From: Bactericera cockerelli
Lineage: Eukaryota; Arthropoda; Insecta; Hemiptera; Triozidae
Length of the DNA stretch: 64,000 bases
Reading direction: 5' to 3'
Assembly (NCBI GenBank): GCA_024516035.1
Contig: CM044962.1
Coordinates: forward strand, 3,459,335-3,523,334
Of the stretch, positions 24,517 to 35,103 are shown in pieces. The notes beneath the pieces were generated by a model. It was not told the DNA's origin and searched no databases. It worked only from the letters and a program-made list of their open reading frames with translations. Position 1 is the stretch's first letter. Each line of letters opens with the position of its first letter. The translations under genes were made by a program, and so were the position numbers.

Positions 24517-25009
24517 TTTCATAAAAAAAATCTGATTCGAACTGGTGATCTCGATTTTCCTAACTTACCGGACACACTGTACTGATAACCACAAGGAGTC
24601 TAGTTACACTCCCTGGCCGGCTATGACGCTTGTGCAATCTGAACTACATTATGTCAACGAACTTGTGACCACGAACCTGGGAACCGCTAGACGTATGAAA
24701 CGGCACAGACCATAACGCGAAAGAGTTTTTATTATTATTATCTGAGTTGGGGTATAAAAACAATAGAAATGTTACAATTTACTGCAAATAAAAGAATAAG
24801 AAGAAAATAAATGTTACGATTATATTGTTTATTTTATTTTGTATATTATGTACTTATGTCAAATATTGTAAATAAAAAAGGCAACTTGTTTGCGATTAAA
24901 GCTTAATTTTTTTATTATTATCTGACCTGGTTGCAGGGTTTTCAGTGAAACCCTTACAATTAACACTGCGAAGTAATTAGATCTATTGTGACTGTGACCA
25001 GTTGATTCT
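24517..25009. other. Intronic stretch without a recognised feature
   Basis: AT-rich in its second half; contains a ttattattatctga repeat pair at 24735 and 24915. Nothing coding is seen. Confidence 0.5.
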
Positions 25010-25376
25010 ATGTATTTGGTTTTAACTTCCTACACTGAGAAAAAAAAAATCATCGAGGATAACATTATTAAGGATAACTTACTAGCTAACAAGGATGTCC
25101 TCGATAATTTTTTTTCTCAGTGTGATTGAGATAGATAGATAGGACGAGGGTTTTACCCTCCTTTTGCTGGGAATCGTACCAGCTACACACAATAACCTCA
25201 CCCAGCCTGGGTAGGGGCGGAAATGCCAGCCTTACGTGTTTGGAAGGAACAGAATTTTCTTCGAAAAATCTGCCCCAACCGGGGATCGAACTCGGGATCT
25301 CTGGACTACGGGCAGTAGTCACAACTATTACTCGTGTTCTATTATGTACATGGGGCCGCATTACGGAGGCTGGCTA
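25010..25376 (-). mobile_element. tRNA-headed SINE (S3) split by a small MITE
   Basis: The S3 body and head (cgggagttgaactc-like region to ggaggctggc) are in reverse orientation. At 25033-25124 a 92-bp palindromic element interrupts the body. Its ends are cactgagaaaaaaaa and ttttttttctcagtg, with atcgagga/tcctcgat next inside, so this is a MITE within a SINE. Confidence 0.8.
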
Positions 25377-26085
25377 GGTGGCTAGTGAGGTAAATAAAAT
25401 TTGACTTGAAAATCTTTCTTTCAAACTATCCAGGATTCTGTTTTTTTACTATTTTTTTGTGCATAAAAACATGACAGTAAGTAATCAATGTCCAAAGTAA
25501 ATTTAAAATCTCAAAATTAAAAAATATAAAATCATTAAAAGCAAAAGCAAAATATATATTATTATCTCCAAGTGACTATGATAGCACTAGAAATAAAAAA
25601 AAACAATGTTTCTCCTTACCTGGCTAAGCCCAACACGATAGTTCTCCTTACCTGGCTAAGCCCAACACGATAGTTCTCCTTACCTGGCTAAGCCCAACAC
25701 GATAGTTCTCCTTACCTGACTAAGCCCAACACGATAGTTCTCCTTACCTGGCTAAGCCCAACACGATAGTTCTCCTTACCTGGCTAAGCCCAACACGATA
25801 GTTCTCCTTACCTGGCTAAGCCCAACACGATAGTTCTCCTTACCTGGCTAAGCCCAACACGATAGTTCTCTTTACCTGGCTAAGCCCAACACGATAGTTC
25901 TCCTTACCTGGCTAAGCCCAACACGATAGCTCTCCTTACCTGGCTAAGACCAACACGATAGTTCTGCTTACCTGGCTAAGCCCAACACGATAGTTCTCCC
26001 TACCTGGCTAAGCCCAACACGATAGTTCTGCTTACCTGGCTAAGCCCAACACAATAGTTCTCCTTACTTGGCTAAGCCTAACACG

Positions 26086-26294
26086 ATATTATTATTATTA
26101 TATATTATTATTATAGTATGCTTTATTAGGAGGACAGAGTAGAATGGTAACAGTATAAAATTAAGAAAAAACAAACAAATAAGAAAATAAATAAGTAAAA
26201 AAGAAAATAACAATAATGTCCTACCTAAAGGGCGGGGTTATTGCCTGTGGCAACCTATTCCACCCAACCATTTGGCAATCTCTTCCATCCAACC
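26086..26294 (-). mobile_element. LINE-type 3' tail (S9) inside the donor array, copy 1
   Basis: Runs from (ATT)n through agtatgctttattaggagg to ggcggggttattgcctgtgg and cacccaacc. Nearly identical to 26969-27175, with the same array flanks on both sides, so the block was probably duplicated together with the array. Confidence 0.8.
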
Positions 26295-26968
26295 GATAGT
26301 TCTGCTTACCTGGCTAAGCCCAACACGATAGTTCTCCTTACTTGGCTAAGCCCAACACGACAGTTCTCCTTACCTGGCTAAGCCCAACACGCTAGTTCTC
26401 CTTACCTGGCTAAGCCCAACACGCTAGTTCTCCTTACCTGGCTCAGCCCAACACGCTAGTTCTCCTTACCTGGCTCAGCCCAACACGCTAGTTCTCCTTA
26501 CCTGACTAAGCCCAACACAATAGTTCTGCTTACCTGGCTAAGCCCAACACGATAGTTCTCCTTACCTGGCTAAGCCCAACACGATAGTTCTCCTTACCTG
26601 GCTAAGTCCAACACGATAGTTCTCCTTACCTGGCTAAGCCCAACACGATAGTTCTCCTTACCTGGCTAAGCCCAACACGATAGTTCTCCTTACCTGGCTA
26701 AGCCCAACACGATAGTTCTGCTTACCTGGCTAAGTCCAACACGATAGTTCTCCTTACCTGGCTAAGCCCAACACGATAGTTCTCCTTACCTGGCTAGGCC
26801 CAACACGATAGTTCTCCTTACCTGGCTAAGCCCAACATGATAGTTCTCCTTACCTGGCTGAGCCCGACACGATAGTTCTCCTTACCTGGCTAAGCCCAAC
26901 ACGATAGTTCTCCTTACCTGGCTAAGCCCAACACGATAGTTCTCCTTACCTGGCTAAGCCTAACACGA

Positions 26969-27175
26969 TATTATTATTATATATTATTATTATAGTATGC
27001 TTTATTAGGAGGACAGAGTAGAATGGTAACAGTATAAAATTAAGAAAAAACAAACAAATGACAAAATAAATAAGTAAAAAAGAAAATAACAATAATGTCC
27101 TACCTAAAGGGCGGGGTTATTGCCTGTGGCAACCTTTTCCACCCAACCCTTTGGCAATCTCTTCCACCCAACCGA
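26969..27175 (-). mobile_element. LINE-type 3' tail (S9) inside the donor array, copy 2
   Basis: Same sequence as 26086-26294 apart from a few substitutions. It is separated from exon 12 by only one partial array unit. Confidence 0.8.
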
Positions 27176-27188
27176 TAGTTCTCCTTAC

Positions 27189-27443
27189 CTGGCTAAGTCC
27201 AACACGATAGGAGGAGGCGTCCAGGTCCAGAGAGAGCAGAATCTCCTCCACGGCGCCCCTGTCGTCCGCTGGCGGGGGCGGGGGTTGGGTGGCAGAGTCC
27301 GCCCGTGGGGTCTCGGAGCCAGGGGCGGAGTCAGCGGGCGCGGCTAGAAGGGCGTAGCGGCGGCGGAACTCCGCCAGGGGCAGATGGTGGGGGTAGCCTT
27401 GCTTGTGGAGGCGGGCTGCGGGGAGTAGCTGAGCCCCGCGCAG
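27189..27443 (-). CDS. MYO18: Myosin XVIII exon 12 (converter region)
   Basis: Encodes 85 residues, starting LRGAQLLPAARLHKQGYP and ending LDLDASSYRVGLSQ. This is the motor's converter/relay region: LRG...R..RxGYPxHxxxxEFRRRY and a closing YRVGLSQ are conserved in class XVIII myosins. Between them is a Pro/Ala-rich insert (QPPPPPADD) longer than in typical conventional myosins. Boundaries are a ctctcag acceptor at 27444 and a gtaagg donor at 27188, both phase 0. The exon is strongly GC-rich against AT-rich introns. Its 3' end is the source of the 32-bp array next to it. Confidence 0.92.
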
Positions 27444-27509
27444 CTGAGAGAAATAATTATAAACACATGAATAAAACAGTTAAAACACATTAAAAAAAGT
27501 AATAATAAT

Positions 27510-27685
27510 AATTGAGATGTTGTTGTAGCCAGCTTGGCTGCAGCTGGGGGAGTGAGTGATGGTCTCCAGCCAACTTTATTTCAAAGTTGGCTCGTCCTGA
27601 ACCACATATTTCTATGTGCGATGAACCATCATGAGGACTTGGACTTTTCTGTACAAGCCATTAAACCTTTAGGAAACTGCAAGTT
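27510..27685 (+). mobile_element. Dispersed repeat (S10)
   Basis: Copy of the element at 18930 and 34505, with the same agccaacttt...aaagttggct hairpin and the gtacaagccattaaacc end. Confidence 0.7.
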
Positions 27686-27702
27686 AAGTTACTTGTTTTT
27701 TT

Positions 27703-28185
27703 TTTGTTGACATTTTCATGTCTTTGCTCTGGCACATAACCAAAATTATGTAACGAAATTAAGTAACGAAATCATGTAACGAAATTATGTGACGAAATTA
27801 TGTAACGAAATTATGTGACGAAATTATGTAACGAAATTATGTAACGAAAAAAAAAACAACATGAAAATGTCCCAATGGTTGCAGACTCGTATGCAAGCGT
27901 TTTGACATTTTCATGTCTTTGCTCTGGCCCATAACCAAAATTATGTGACGAAATTATGTAACGAAATTATGTAACGATATTATGTAACGAAATATTGAAT
28001 TGTAAAGGGAGAGAAGAGGGAAAGTGTGTGTCATGCGCACAATGGCGAAGTATTGAATTGTAGAGGGAGAGAAGAGAGAAGGTATGTGTCATGCGCACAA
28101 TACGAAATTTGGTCAGTTGGGTTTTGGACCTTGAATAGTAAAGATGAAAATGTCCCAATGGTTGCAGACTCGTATGCAAGCGTTT
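27703..28185. repeat. Two inverted-ended units with internal (attatgtaacgaa)n arrays
   Basis: Each unit opens tgacattttcatgtctttgc, holds a 13-bp array of attatgtaacgaa/attatgtgacgaa, and closes with atgaaaatgtcccaatgg and gcagactcgtatgcaagcg. The opening gacattttcat and closing atgaaaatgtc are inverted. A third copy is at 29705-30035. Confidence 0.85.
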
Positions 28186-28231
28186 TTTTAAACAAAAATT
28201 TAACATCGCTTTCAACTGCATGGTCATATCA

Positions 28232-28318
28232 GTAGTCACCGTGGCAGAGTGAGTTAGCGCGCTAAGCATTGTACGCATGGTGACCTGGGTTCGATTCCCA
28301 GCGGGGCAGGAATTTTTT
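28232..28318 (+). mobile_element. tRNA-headed SINE head (family S4)
   Basis: Head agtcaccgtggcagagtgag ... B box gggttcgattccc. Inverted fuller copies lie at 36455 and 37640. A (CT)-rich tract follows at 28340-28480. Confidence 0.75.
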
Positions 28319-28764
28319 TTCATCTTTTTTATTATTCCTCTCCTTCTCCCTCTCTTTCTCTCTCTTTAGCCCGCCCCCTCCCTCTCTCTCTTTCTCTACC
28401 CCACCTCTCCCTCTCTTTCTCATTATCTTTCTCTCTCTCTCTTTCTCCCCCTCTTTCTCTCTCTCCCTTGTTTCCTTGTCTGGTTTAACCCACTAGCACT
28501 AGCCATTAGAAATAGGTCTGTTACCCACTGACGTCATCACTCAACATCTCATCGCATCGGTCCCGTCCTATAGGGACCGTCAGGGACGATTTAAGAATAT
28601 AATCTTTCAAACTCTTGAATAGGATTGACTATGGCTTTATCCTTTGAAAACAAGTCTGTTACCCACTCAAAATTAATTTCTTTCTACTAGCTTCTTAATG
28701 TGATATCAGGGGATAAGTGAGAACTAGATGTAGGGGAGGGCAATATGAATTTTTTTTTTTGAGA

Positions 28765-29170
28765 TCATCCTAGGGTGGCGTCATCGTGATCGATGGTAGC
28801 CAGACAGCGGAGGAATGACTCAGCACTTCTACCACTGTCTTTATAAGGAGGCTAATAATTGACAAGGATCCCCAGAACCAAGCCAATTATAGTCCAGACT
28901 AATAATTGAGAACACTTTATAAATAAAGTAATAACAGACACGTCTACATGAACAATTGAACATATAAAGAGGAAGAAAAAACAAATTTAACTTAAATAAA
29001 TAAATGTTTTTCTTTGTGTTATTATATCACATTTTAAGTGGGTAGCGCAGAATTATTGGACTTTTTCTGTTCCTAAAATATACTGATATCTTGTTGTTTT
29101 TTGCCTTTTACCAGCTACTCAGTCATCCTCAAGAGTATAAGTGGAACTCCCACATACCTCTTGCCAAAAA
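28765..29170. mobile_element. gtggcgtcatcgtg repeat (S8) and headless S4 body
   Basis: 28765-28900 carries gtggcgtcatcgtgatcgat ... gaggctaataattgacaagg, also at 40243, 44240 and 49413. 28960-29170 is the S4 body in reverse (gtgggtagcgcagaattatt, agctactcagtcatcctc). Confidence 0.65.
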
Positions 29171-29517
29171 TATTCGACTTTGTCGGGGCTTAATATTCTT
29201 CCATATCCCGTCAATCACAATCCAACATTTATGACCAGTTTTATGTGGATATAATAACCATAAGGATAGTAATTATAATCAACACAAAAACTAGAACAAG
29301 ACTGCATCCCACGACGCAAGGACCATACTTCATAGGTGTGGCCCTTAGTGTGAGATGACGACAGCCAAAAAAAACTAGCATAAGTTCAGTTAAAAATATT
29401 ATGAATTATGTAAACTGTCATTGTTATATACATTTGAACCATTTACTTGTCATGTATTAAAAAAAATAAAAAAATTATATACCATTTTTCAAAAAAGATG
29501 GCTGGATTCAGACTCAC

Positions 29518-29670
29518 CTGAGATCGGAGCAGGGGCACATTGACGAGAGAGTCAAAGGGGGCGGCAGTGGGCGCCAGGGAGCGGGTGTCCACCAGGCCTG
29601 CGTGGTGGTGGGGGAGGAGGCAGTGGGCGAACTGGAGGTGAGTGCGGCGGATGGTCTCTATGAGACTGTC
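29518..29670 (-). CDS. MYO18: Myosin XVIII exon 11 (motor, actin-binding side)
   Basis: Encodes 51 residues, from DSLIETIRRTHLQFAHCLLP to NVPLLRSQ. It matches the class XVIII segment DxLxxTxRR/K..xHFVHCFLP that follows loop 2 and precedes the converter. The conventional-myosin equivalent of the HCLLP stretch is HFVRCIIPN, and the change to HC..P is typical of class XVIII. Acceptor cccccag at 29671 and donor gtgagtc at 29517, phase 0 on both sides. It joins in frame to exon 12 (LLRSQ-LRGAQ). Confidence 0.92.
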
Positions 29671-29704
29671 CTGGGGGCGAGGAGAACAGGGATGGAATGT
29701 ATTT

Positions 29705-30035
29705 TTGACATTTTCATGTCTTTGCTCTGGCACATAACCAAAATTATGTAACGAAATTATGTGACGAAATTAAGTGACGAAATTAAGTGACGAAATTAAG
29801 TGACGAAATTATGTAACGAAATTAAGTGACGAAATTATGTAACGAAATTATGTAACGAAATTAAGTGACGAAATTATGTAACGAAATTATGTAACGAAAT
29901 TATGTAACGAAATTATGTGACGAAATTATGTAACGAAATATTAAATACGAAATTTGGTCAGTTAAGTTTTAGACCTTGAATAGTAAAGATGAAAATGTCC
30001 CAATGGTTGCAGACTCGTATGCAAGCGTTTTTGAC
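29705..30035. repeat. Third unit with a (attatgtaacgaa)n array
   Basis: Same opening and closing blocks as 27703-28185, with about 15 internal 13-bp repeats. It begins 34 bp upstream (transcript sense) of exon 11. Confidence 0.85.
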
Positions 30036-30449
30036 ATTTTTTGCTAAAACATCCCCGCACAAAACCTTGCACCACACAAATTTAATTCTAAACATATTTT
30101 TTTTTTTTAAGATGAGTGTTTTTTTATTTTTATTACTTTTTCATCATTTATTTTTTTATAAACATATAACAATTGACAAGCACAGAAACATAAATTAAAT
30201 AAAATAATATTATATACATAGATAAAGTGCTTAAAATTGTTTTTTTGTTATTTAAATTGCAGTAGAAAAGACCCAAAGTGCGCAAGCATGTGTTGGGTCT
30301 CTTATGGATATTAAAAATAAAATGTATTATATAATTTGAGTTTAAAAATATTTATTGTTAAAAATGTAATTTCCTTATTACATATTTGTAACATAGATAT
30401 ATTCTTTTTGATTTTTCCTTATAATTAGTGTTTCACAACCTTTTTTTTA
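30036..30449. other. T/A-rich intronic stretch, nothing recognised
   Basis: Long T and A runs. No coding signal or repeat ends seen. Confidence 0.5.
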
Positions 30450-30718
30450 TTTCGAAGCCGTGAAACAGGAGCTACTGTAGACGCTTGTGGGCTGTGTTGT
30501 AGCTTGCCAATTCTGTAGAATGCCTCCTCTGATGGACGAGAAGTGACACAATACTTTCCATTTAGGTGCTGGGTCAACACGAGCACACAGGAAGGTATCC
30601 CTCACAAACAACTGTAGCCAAATTTAGAATACAAATTTTCTGTCGGCTCGGGGGATCGAACCCGGAACCTTCCGCATGGCAAGCGAGTGCTTAACTACTG
30701 AGCTAATCGTGCGGTGAC
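30450..30718 (-). mobile_element. tRNA-headed SINE (S5)
   Basis: Same head (gattagctcagtagttaagc) and body as 24251-24516, with an extra cacgagcacacaggaagg segment near 30580 that the copy at 24251 lacks and 48795 retains. Confidence 0.8.
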
Positions 30719-30942
30719 AATTAGGTCCTATTATCAAAATAATTTGAAGATACAACGCTTGGCGCTTTTTTTGTAAATGATTATTTACAAAAAAGACACA
30801 CACACAAAAACAATTGTAGTAAACTCTTTATCGACATTATTTACATAGATCACAAAGGTCGGGATTACTGCCAAAGGCGATCTCTACCACCCAACCCATG
30901 ATCCTGCACCACATAGAATAATAATAATAGAATCCGGTGGAA

Positions 30943-31245
30943 GAGAAAGCCACAGGCTTTAACCTCGCCCCTTGGTTCACTACATATTCTATTGTGTTCT
31001 TTTTTTTTTCATGTCCTATTTGATGAATCTATGTAGTTGACCAATAAAGTGTTATATAATAATAATAATAAAAAATTTTTAATGGAAGGCAGGAAAAAAT
31101 CTTTCAAAGACACCCAGATGGTCCCAGATCCATCCTAACCTGGGGTGTGGGATTTCCACCCACTAAAAACCCACCTTCTCTAAAAGCTAACCGCACTTGG
31201 AACCGAAAAATATCAATTACTTCAAGTGCGGCGCTGTAGGGCACC
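30943..31245. mobile_element. LINE-type tail (S9) followed by the aatggaaggcagg repeat (S13)
   Basis: 30943-31075 runs gtggaagagaaagccacagg ... (ATAA)n. 31080-31245 runs aatggaaggcaggaaaaaat ... cacttggaaccgaaaaatatc, and is repeated at 42846-42990. Confidence 0.65.
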
Positions 31246-31365
31246 TACTGATTTCGTTGTAGTGCCCTCCCATCTCTCTCTTTTATAACTATTATCTCTC
31301 TCACCATTTTCTCTATACACTCCCAATTCTCTTTACTATAATATAATAATAATAAAACCACTTAC

Positions 31366-31634
31366 CACCGCACTCTTCACCTGCACCGGCACACTCCGCC
31401 GCTTGGCGAAGCCGCCCGTGGTGGTCCGCCTCAGACTAGTCACCCCCCGCACGGTGCCGCCCGCCCCCAAGTCATACGTCCCGCCACTGAGCCCGCCGCC
31501 CCTCGAGGAGCCCACGAGGGCGGCCAGCTGCTTGTGGGTGGAATCGGACAGAAGGGCGAGAAGGGCGCGCGGGGTGGAGGGCTCCCGGAGCTGGCGGGCC
31601 CACCCCTCCGAGTTGTACAGGACCGGGTTGGTGC
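31366..31634 (-). CDS. MYO18: Myosin XVIII exon 10 (lower 50-kDa region and loop 2)
   Basis: Encodes GTNPVLYNSEGWARQLREP at its start, closely matching the class XVIII motif GTNPVxYNxxGW. It continues through a Gly/Arg-rich loop 2 (RRTTTGGFAKRRS) to VPVQVKSAV. The exon is 269 bp: its first two bases complete a Gly codon begun in exon 9, and it ends in phase 0. Acceptor ccacag at 31635, donor gtaagtgg at 31365. Confidence 0.92.
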
Positions 31635-31689
31635 CTGTGGGCGGGGCGAGAGAGATTTATTAGTAATGAAAAGCTAAAAAAAGTTATCA

Positions 31690-31823
31690 TATTTGTGTTA
31701 ATCACTATCGTGATAGCACAACTACTCAAACTCGCTTTACTAAATCTACGCTGAAAACGGGACTTGAACCACCGACCTCCAGGTTACAAGTCCGCTGCCT
31801 TATCGATCAAGCTACTGAGGTTG
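31690..31823 (-). mobile_element. tRNA-Thr-like SINE (S2)
   Basis: Complete copy: tgtgttaatcactatcgtg ... gggacttgaaccaccgacc ... caagctactgaggttggt. It lies 56 bp upstream of exon 10. Confidence 0.85.
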
Positions 31824-31934
31824 GTGTAACGAAAAGTTAACACACTGATGTAATTCGGCGCCGAATAAATTTTCAAAGACATCCACATCAAACACCTAAT
31901 AATTATTATGGAATATAAAATAGATAATAAAAAC

Positions 31935-32400
31935 AAGAAAATACATTATTACAATACTCGTAAATACAGAAGTCTTAACTAAAGGGCGGGGTTATTGCCT
32001 ACGGCAATCTCTTCCACCCAACACTAAATGGATTGTACATCATACCATCAAATGAAAAAAAAAACAGCATTTCACCGAGATGTATGGCTACAACGACAAA
32101 GGTTGACAAGAGTTTGATGATGACCTTTACATGTCGTAAACATTTCAACCCTCTTGAAAAAAACAATACTTCTAACACCTTCCTCTTTATTTTTCTACTA
32201 TTCATCTAACTTGTCAGAAATGTTCTACAATATCACATACTTATTTTAAAATACTTCTAATTTCTACAAACGTTTCTACAAACAATTTGATTTAGATAAG
32301 AGACGAAAAACAATCGGAGCAAAAAGATTTTTTTTTTTTTACAAAAACGAACACAATACTTCCGATTTCTAATAATAGAAATTTTACGGAAGTAAAAAAA
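31935..32400. mobile_element. LINE-type tail (S9) and hairpin-ended repeat
   Basis: 31935-32027 includes ggcggggttattgcctacgg. 32285-32400 includes acaatcggagcaaaaagat and the acttccgatttct hairpin, a shortened copy of the element at 43100-43712. Confidence 0.6.
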
Positions 32401-32431
32401 AAGATGGAAAAATCTAGTCAAAAACATCAAC

Positions 32432-33855
32432 ACAGAGAATCTCACCCAGATTGTGCTGCACAATGACTCATTGACTCACCCACCCAGATTGTGCTGCACA
32501 ATGACTCACCCAGATTGTGCTGCACAATGACTCACCCAGGTATGTTCTGTTACTCATGTACATCTAGTACAACTTCTCACTTTTCTGTTTATACTAATAC
32601 TGACAATGACTCACCCAGATTGTGCTGCACAATGACTCACCCAGGTATGTTCTGTTACTCATGTACATCTAGTACAACTTCTCACTTTTCTGTTAATACT
32701 GATACTGACAATGACTCACCCAGATTGTGCTGCACAATGACTCACCCAGGTATGTTCTGTTATTCATGTACATCTAGTACAACTTCTCACTTTTCTGTTA
32801 ATACTGATACTGACAATGACTCACCCAGATTGTGCTGCACAATGACTCACCCAGGTATGTTCTGTTACTCATGTACATCTCGTACAACTTCTCACTTTTC
32901 TGTTTATACTGATTCTGACAATGACTCACCCAGATTATGCTGCACAATGACTCACCCAGGTATGTTCTGTTATTCATGTACATCTAGTACAACTTCTCAC
33001 TTTTCTGTTTATACTGATACTGACAATGACTCACCCAGATTGTGCTGCACAATGACTCACCCAGGTATGTTCTGTTACTCATGTACATCTAGGACAACTT
33101 CTCACTTTTCTGTTTATACTGATACTGACAATGACTCATCCAGGTATGTTCTGTTACTCATGTACATCTAAAACAACTTCTCACTTTTCTGTGTATACTG
33201 ATACTGACAATGACTCACCCAGATTGTGCTGCACAATGACTCACCCAGGTATGTTCTGTTACTCATGTACATCTAATACAACTTCTCACTTTTCTGTTTA
33301 TACTGATACTGACAATGACTCACCCAGATTGTGCTGCACAATGACTCACTCAGGTATGTTCTGTTATAATATGTCAATAAATATGAATATCCATCATTGA
33401 AAAAAAAAGTACAACTTCTCACTTTTCTGTTTATACTGATACTGACAATGACTCACCCAGATTGTGCTGCACAATGACTCACTCAGGTATGTTCTGTTAT
33501 AATATGTCAATAAATATAAATATCCATCATTGAAAAAAAAAGTACAACTTCTCACTTTTCTGTTTATACTGATACTGACAATGACTCACCCAGATTGTGC
33601 TGCACAATGACTCACTCAGGTATGTTCTGTTATAATATGTCAATAAATATAAATATCCATCATTGAAAAAAAAAGTACAACTTCTCACTTTTCTGTTTAT
33701 ATTGATACTGACAATGACTCACCTAGATTGTGCTGCACAATGACTCACTCAGGTATGTTCTGTTATAATATGTCAATAAATATAAATATCCATCATTGAA
33801 AAAAAAAGTACAACTTCTCACTTTTCTGTTTATATTGATACTGACAATCACTCAC
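32432..33855 (-). repeat. 105-bp tandem array of the exon 9 / 5' splice-donor junction
   Basis: About 12 units. On the minus strand each carries cattgtgcagcacaatctgg followed by gtgagtcattg. The first part encodes IVQHNL plus the split G, the end of exon 9; the second is its donor. A second ctgg|gtgagtcattgt in the same unit doubles the donor count. The rest of the unit (catgagtaacagaacatacc, agaaaagtgagaagttgta) also occurs alone at 63117-63180. Because 105 is a multiple of three, a spurious plus-strand frame stays open for 226 codons. Confidence 0.93.
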
Positions 33856-34177
33856 CTAGATTGTGCTGCACAATGAAGTGGTGGGCGCCGGGCGCCTTTC
33901 GCAACAGCCCGTGGTATTCTTTCTCGGAGAAATTGCCGAACACGAGATCGGGAAACGTCGGGGGCGACGAAGGCGAAGAGCCGACTCCGCCCGAAGTGAG
34001 TTCGTCGAGCAGCCACAGGAGTCCGGGCGGCTTCCTGTCCTGTGAGTGGGCGTGGCCTAGCGAGTTGTAGGCGGGGCCAGGGGAGGGGGAGTTGTCGAGG
34101 AGGGAGACGAGGGCGGAGGGGGAGGAGAACTCGTCGTCCGGGTCCGACAGGTCCAGGCCGGGAATCTCGATGTGTTC
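33856..34177 (-). CDS. MYO18: Myosin XVIII exon 9 (upper/lower 50-kDa junction)
   Basis: Encodes 107 residues plus one base. It starts EHIEIPGLDLSDPDD, includes PPGLLWLLDEL (the class XVIII GLxWLLDEE stretch), and ends KAPGAHHFIVQHNL, leading into GTNPV of exon 10. A Ser/Pro/Gly-rich segment in the middle (VGSSPSSPPTF) is probably a surface loop. Acceptor ccgcag at 34178, donor gtgagtg at 33855, phase 1. The 3' end is the source of the array at 32432-33855. Confidence 0.92.
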
Positions 34178-34404
34178 CTGCGGGAGCGAAAGGGATTTTT
34201 TTTTTATATATTTTTCATCTATATAAGGGACTACGACACTCTAAATATAACATAATTCTGTAAAATAAACCTACCCATTATGCCAAACTGTTGGCATAAT
34301 AGGACTACCTGTCTTGCGCTGACAGTCTAAATAAAGCACTACTTACACTTATACTTACACCACTTTAGTGGTGAAAATTGCTTCATAAAAAATAAAACAT
34401 AAGG

Positions 34405-34720
34405 CCGAATAATAATATAATAATTCCGTGTCCGCGAGATAGGTATTGATACCTAAATCACGGTGGTGAGAGGATTATATGGACGCCCAGATCCAATGTC
34501 TAGGCTCCTTTGTTGTTGTTATTGTAGCTGTAGCCAGTTTGGCTACAGCTGGAGGGGTGAGTGATGGTCTACAGCCAACTTTATTTCAAAGTTGGCTCGT
34601 CCTGAACCACATATTTCTAGGTGCGATCAACCATCATGAGGACTTGGACTTTTCTGTACAAGCCATTAAACCCTTAGGAAACTGCAAGCTAGCCTGGCTT
34701 GTAAGGGTTGGCTAGTTTGT
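34405..34720. mobile_element. S12 repeat (inverted) and S10 repeat
   Basis: 34405-34505 is the inverse of the 23290 element, ending ccaatgtctaggctcc. 34515-34700 is an S10 copy with the agccaactttatttc hairpin. A short tctctgtttatagtcctc fragment of the 38-bp minisatellite follows. Confidence 0.65.
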
Positions 34721-34859
34721 TCTCTGTTTATAGTCCTCTAGCGAGACACTGGTCTTCTCCCTGTTTAACGTCCCCCAGCCAGACTACAGAAATATAAGTG
34801 AAAACAGCTGCTGTTTCATAAAATAGGGACTTTCAAAAAAAAAAGTGTTTCACAATTAC

Positions 34860-35087
34860 CTGGCTGTACAGATCCTTGGGTGTCACCAGACTGCTGTGAT
34901 GAAACAGGAGACTCAGCCGCTCCTGCAGGTAGTTGAAACAGAGGTCACTGAACCCTGCCCCCAGCTGGTTGAGGCCTGTGGAGGCGGGGTTCTGGAAGCC
35001 GGGGGTGTCCACGAGGAGGAGGGAGCAGACGCTGTGGGAGGAGGAGGACAGACTCCTGTTGATGAGGCCTCCGACACTGTTGAATGC
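34860..35087 (-). CDS. MYO18: Myosin XVIII exon 8 (switch II / relay)
   Basis: Encodes 76 residues, from AFNSVGGLINRSLSS to SLVTPKDLYSQ. It contains LLLVDTPGFQNP, the switch II region. Active myosins have DIxGFE here; D-T-P-G-F-Q lacks the Glu that helps hydrolysis, as in other class XVIII motors. CFNYLQERLSLLFHH is the relay-side helix. Acceptor ttcccag at 35088, donor gtaatt at 34859, both phase 0. The first third of the exon is duplicated at 35416-35511. Confidence 0.93.
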
Positions 35088-35103
35088 CTGGGAATAGAAT
35101 AAT

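Larger units (their letters stand above)
25611..27188 (-). repeat. 32-bp tandem array of the exon 12 / 5' splice-donor junction
   Basis: About 36 head-to-tail copies (25611-26088 and 26295-26970, plus a last partial unit). Read on the minus strand, each unit is tatcgtgttggg + cttagccag followed by gtaaggagaac. The first 21 bases encode YRVGLSQ, the last seven codons of myosin exon 12; the rest is that exon's own donor and early intron. The real exon has ggactt where most copies have gggctt, a synonymous difference. The array lies directly downstream of the donor it copies. Two blocks of LINE tail interrupt it. Confidence 0.95.

Noticed and set aside
25611..26970. Regular 32-bp direct repeats resembling a CRISPR array
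   Set aside because: There are no spacers, units are head to tail, the setting is a eukaryotic intron, and the unit is a copy of the myosin splice junction.
32491..33171. Plus-strand 226-codon Cys-rich repeat ORF
   Set aside because: It is antisense to the exon 9 donor array. It stays open only because the unit is 105 bp (35 codons).
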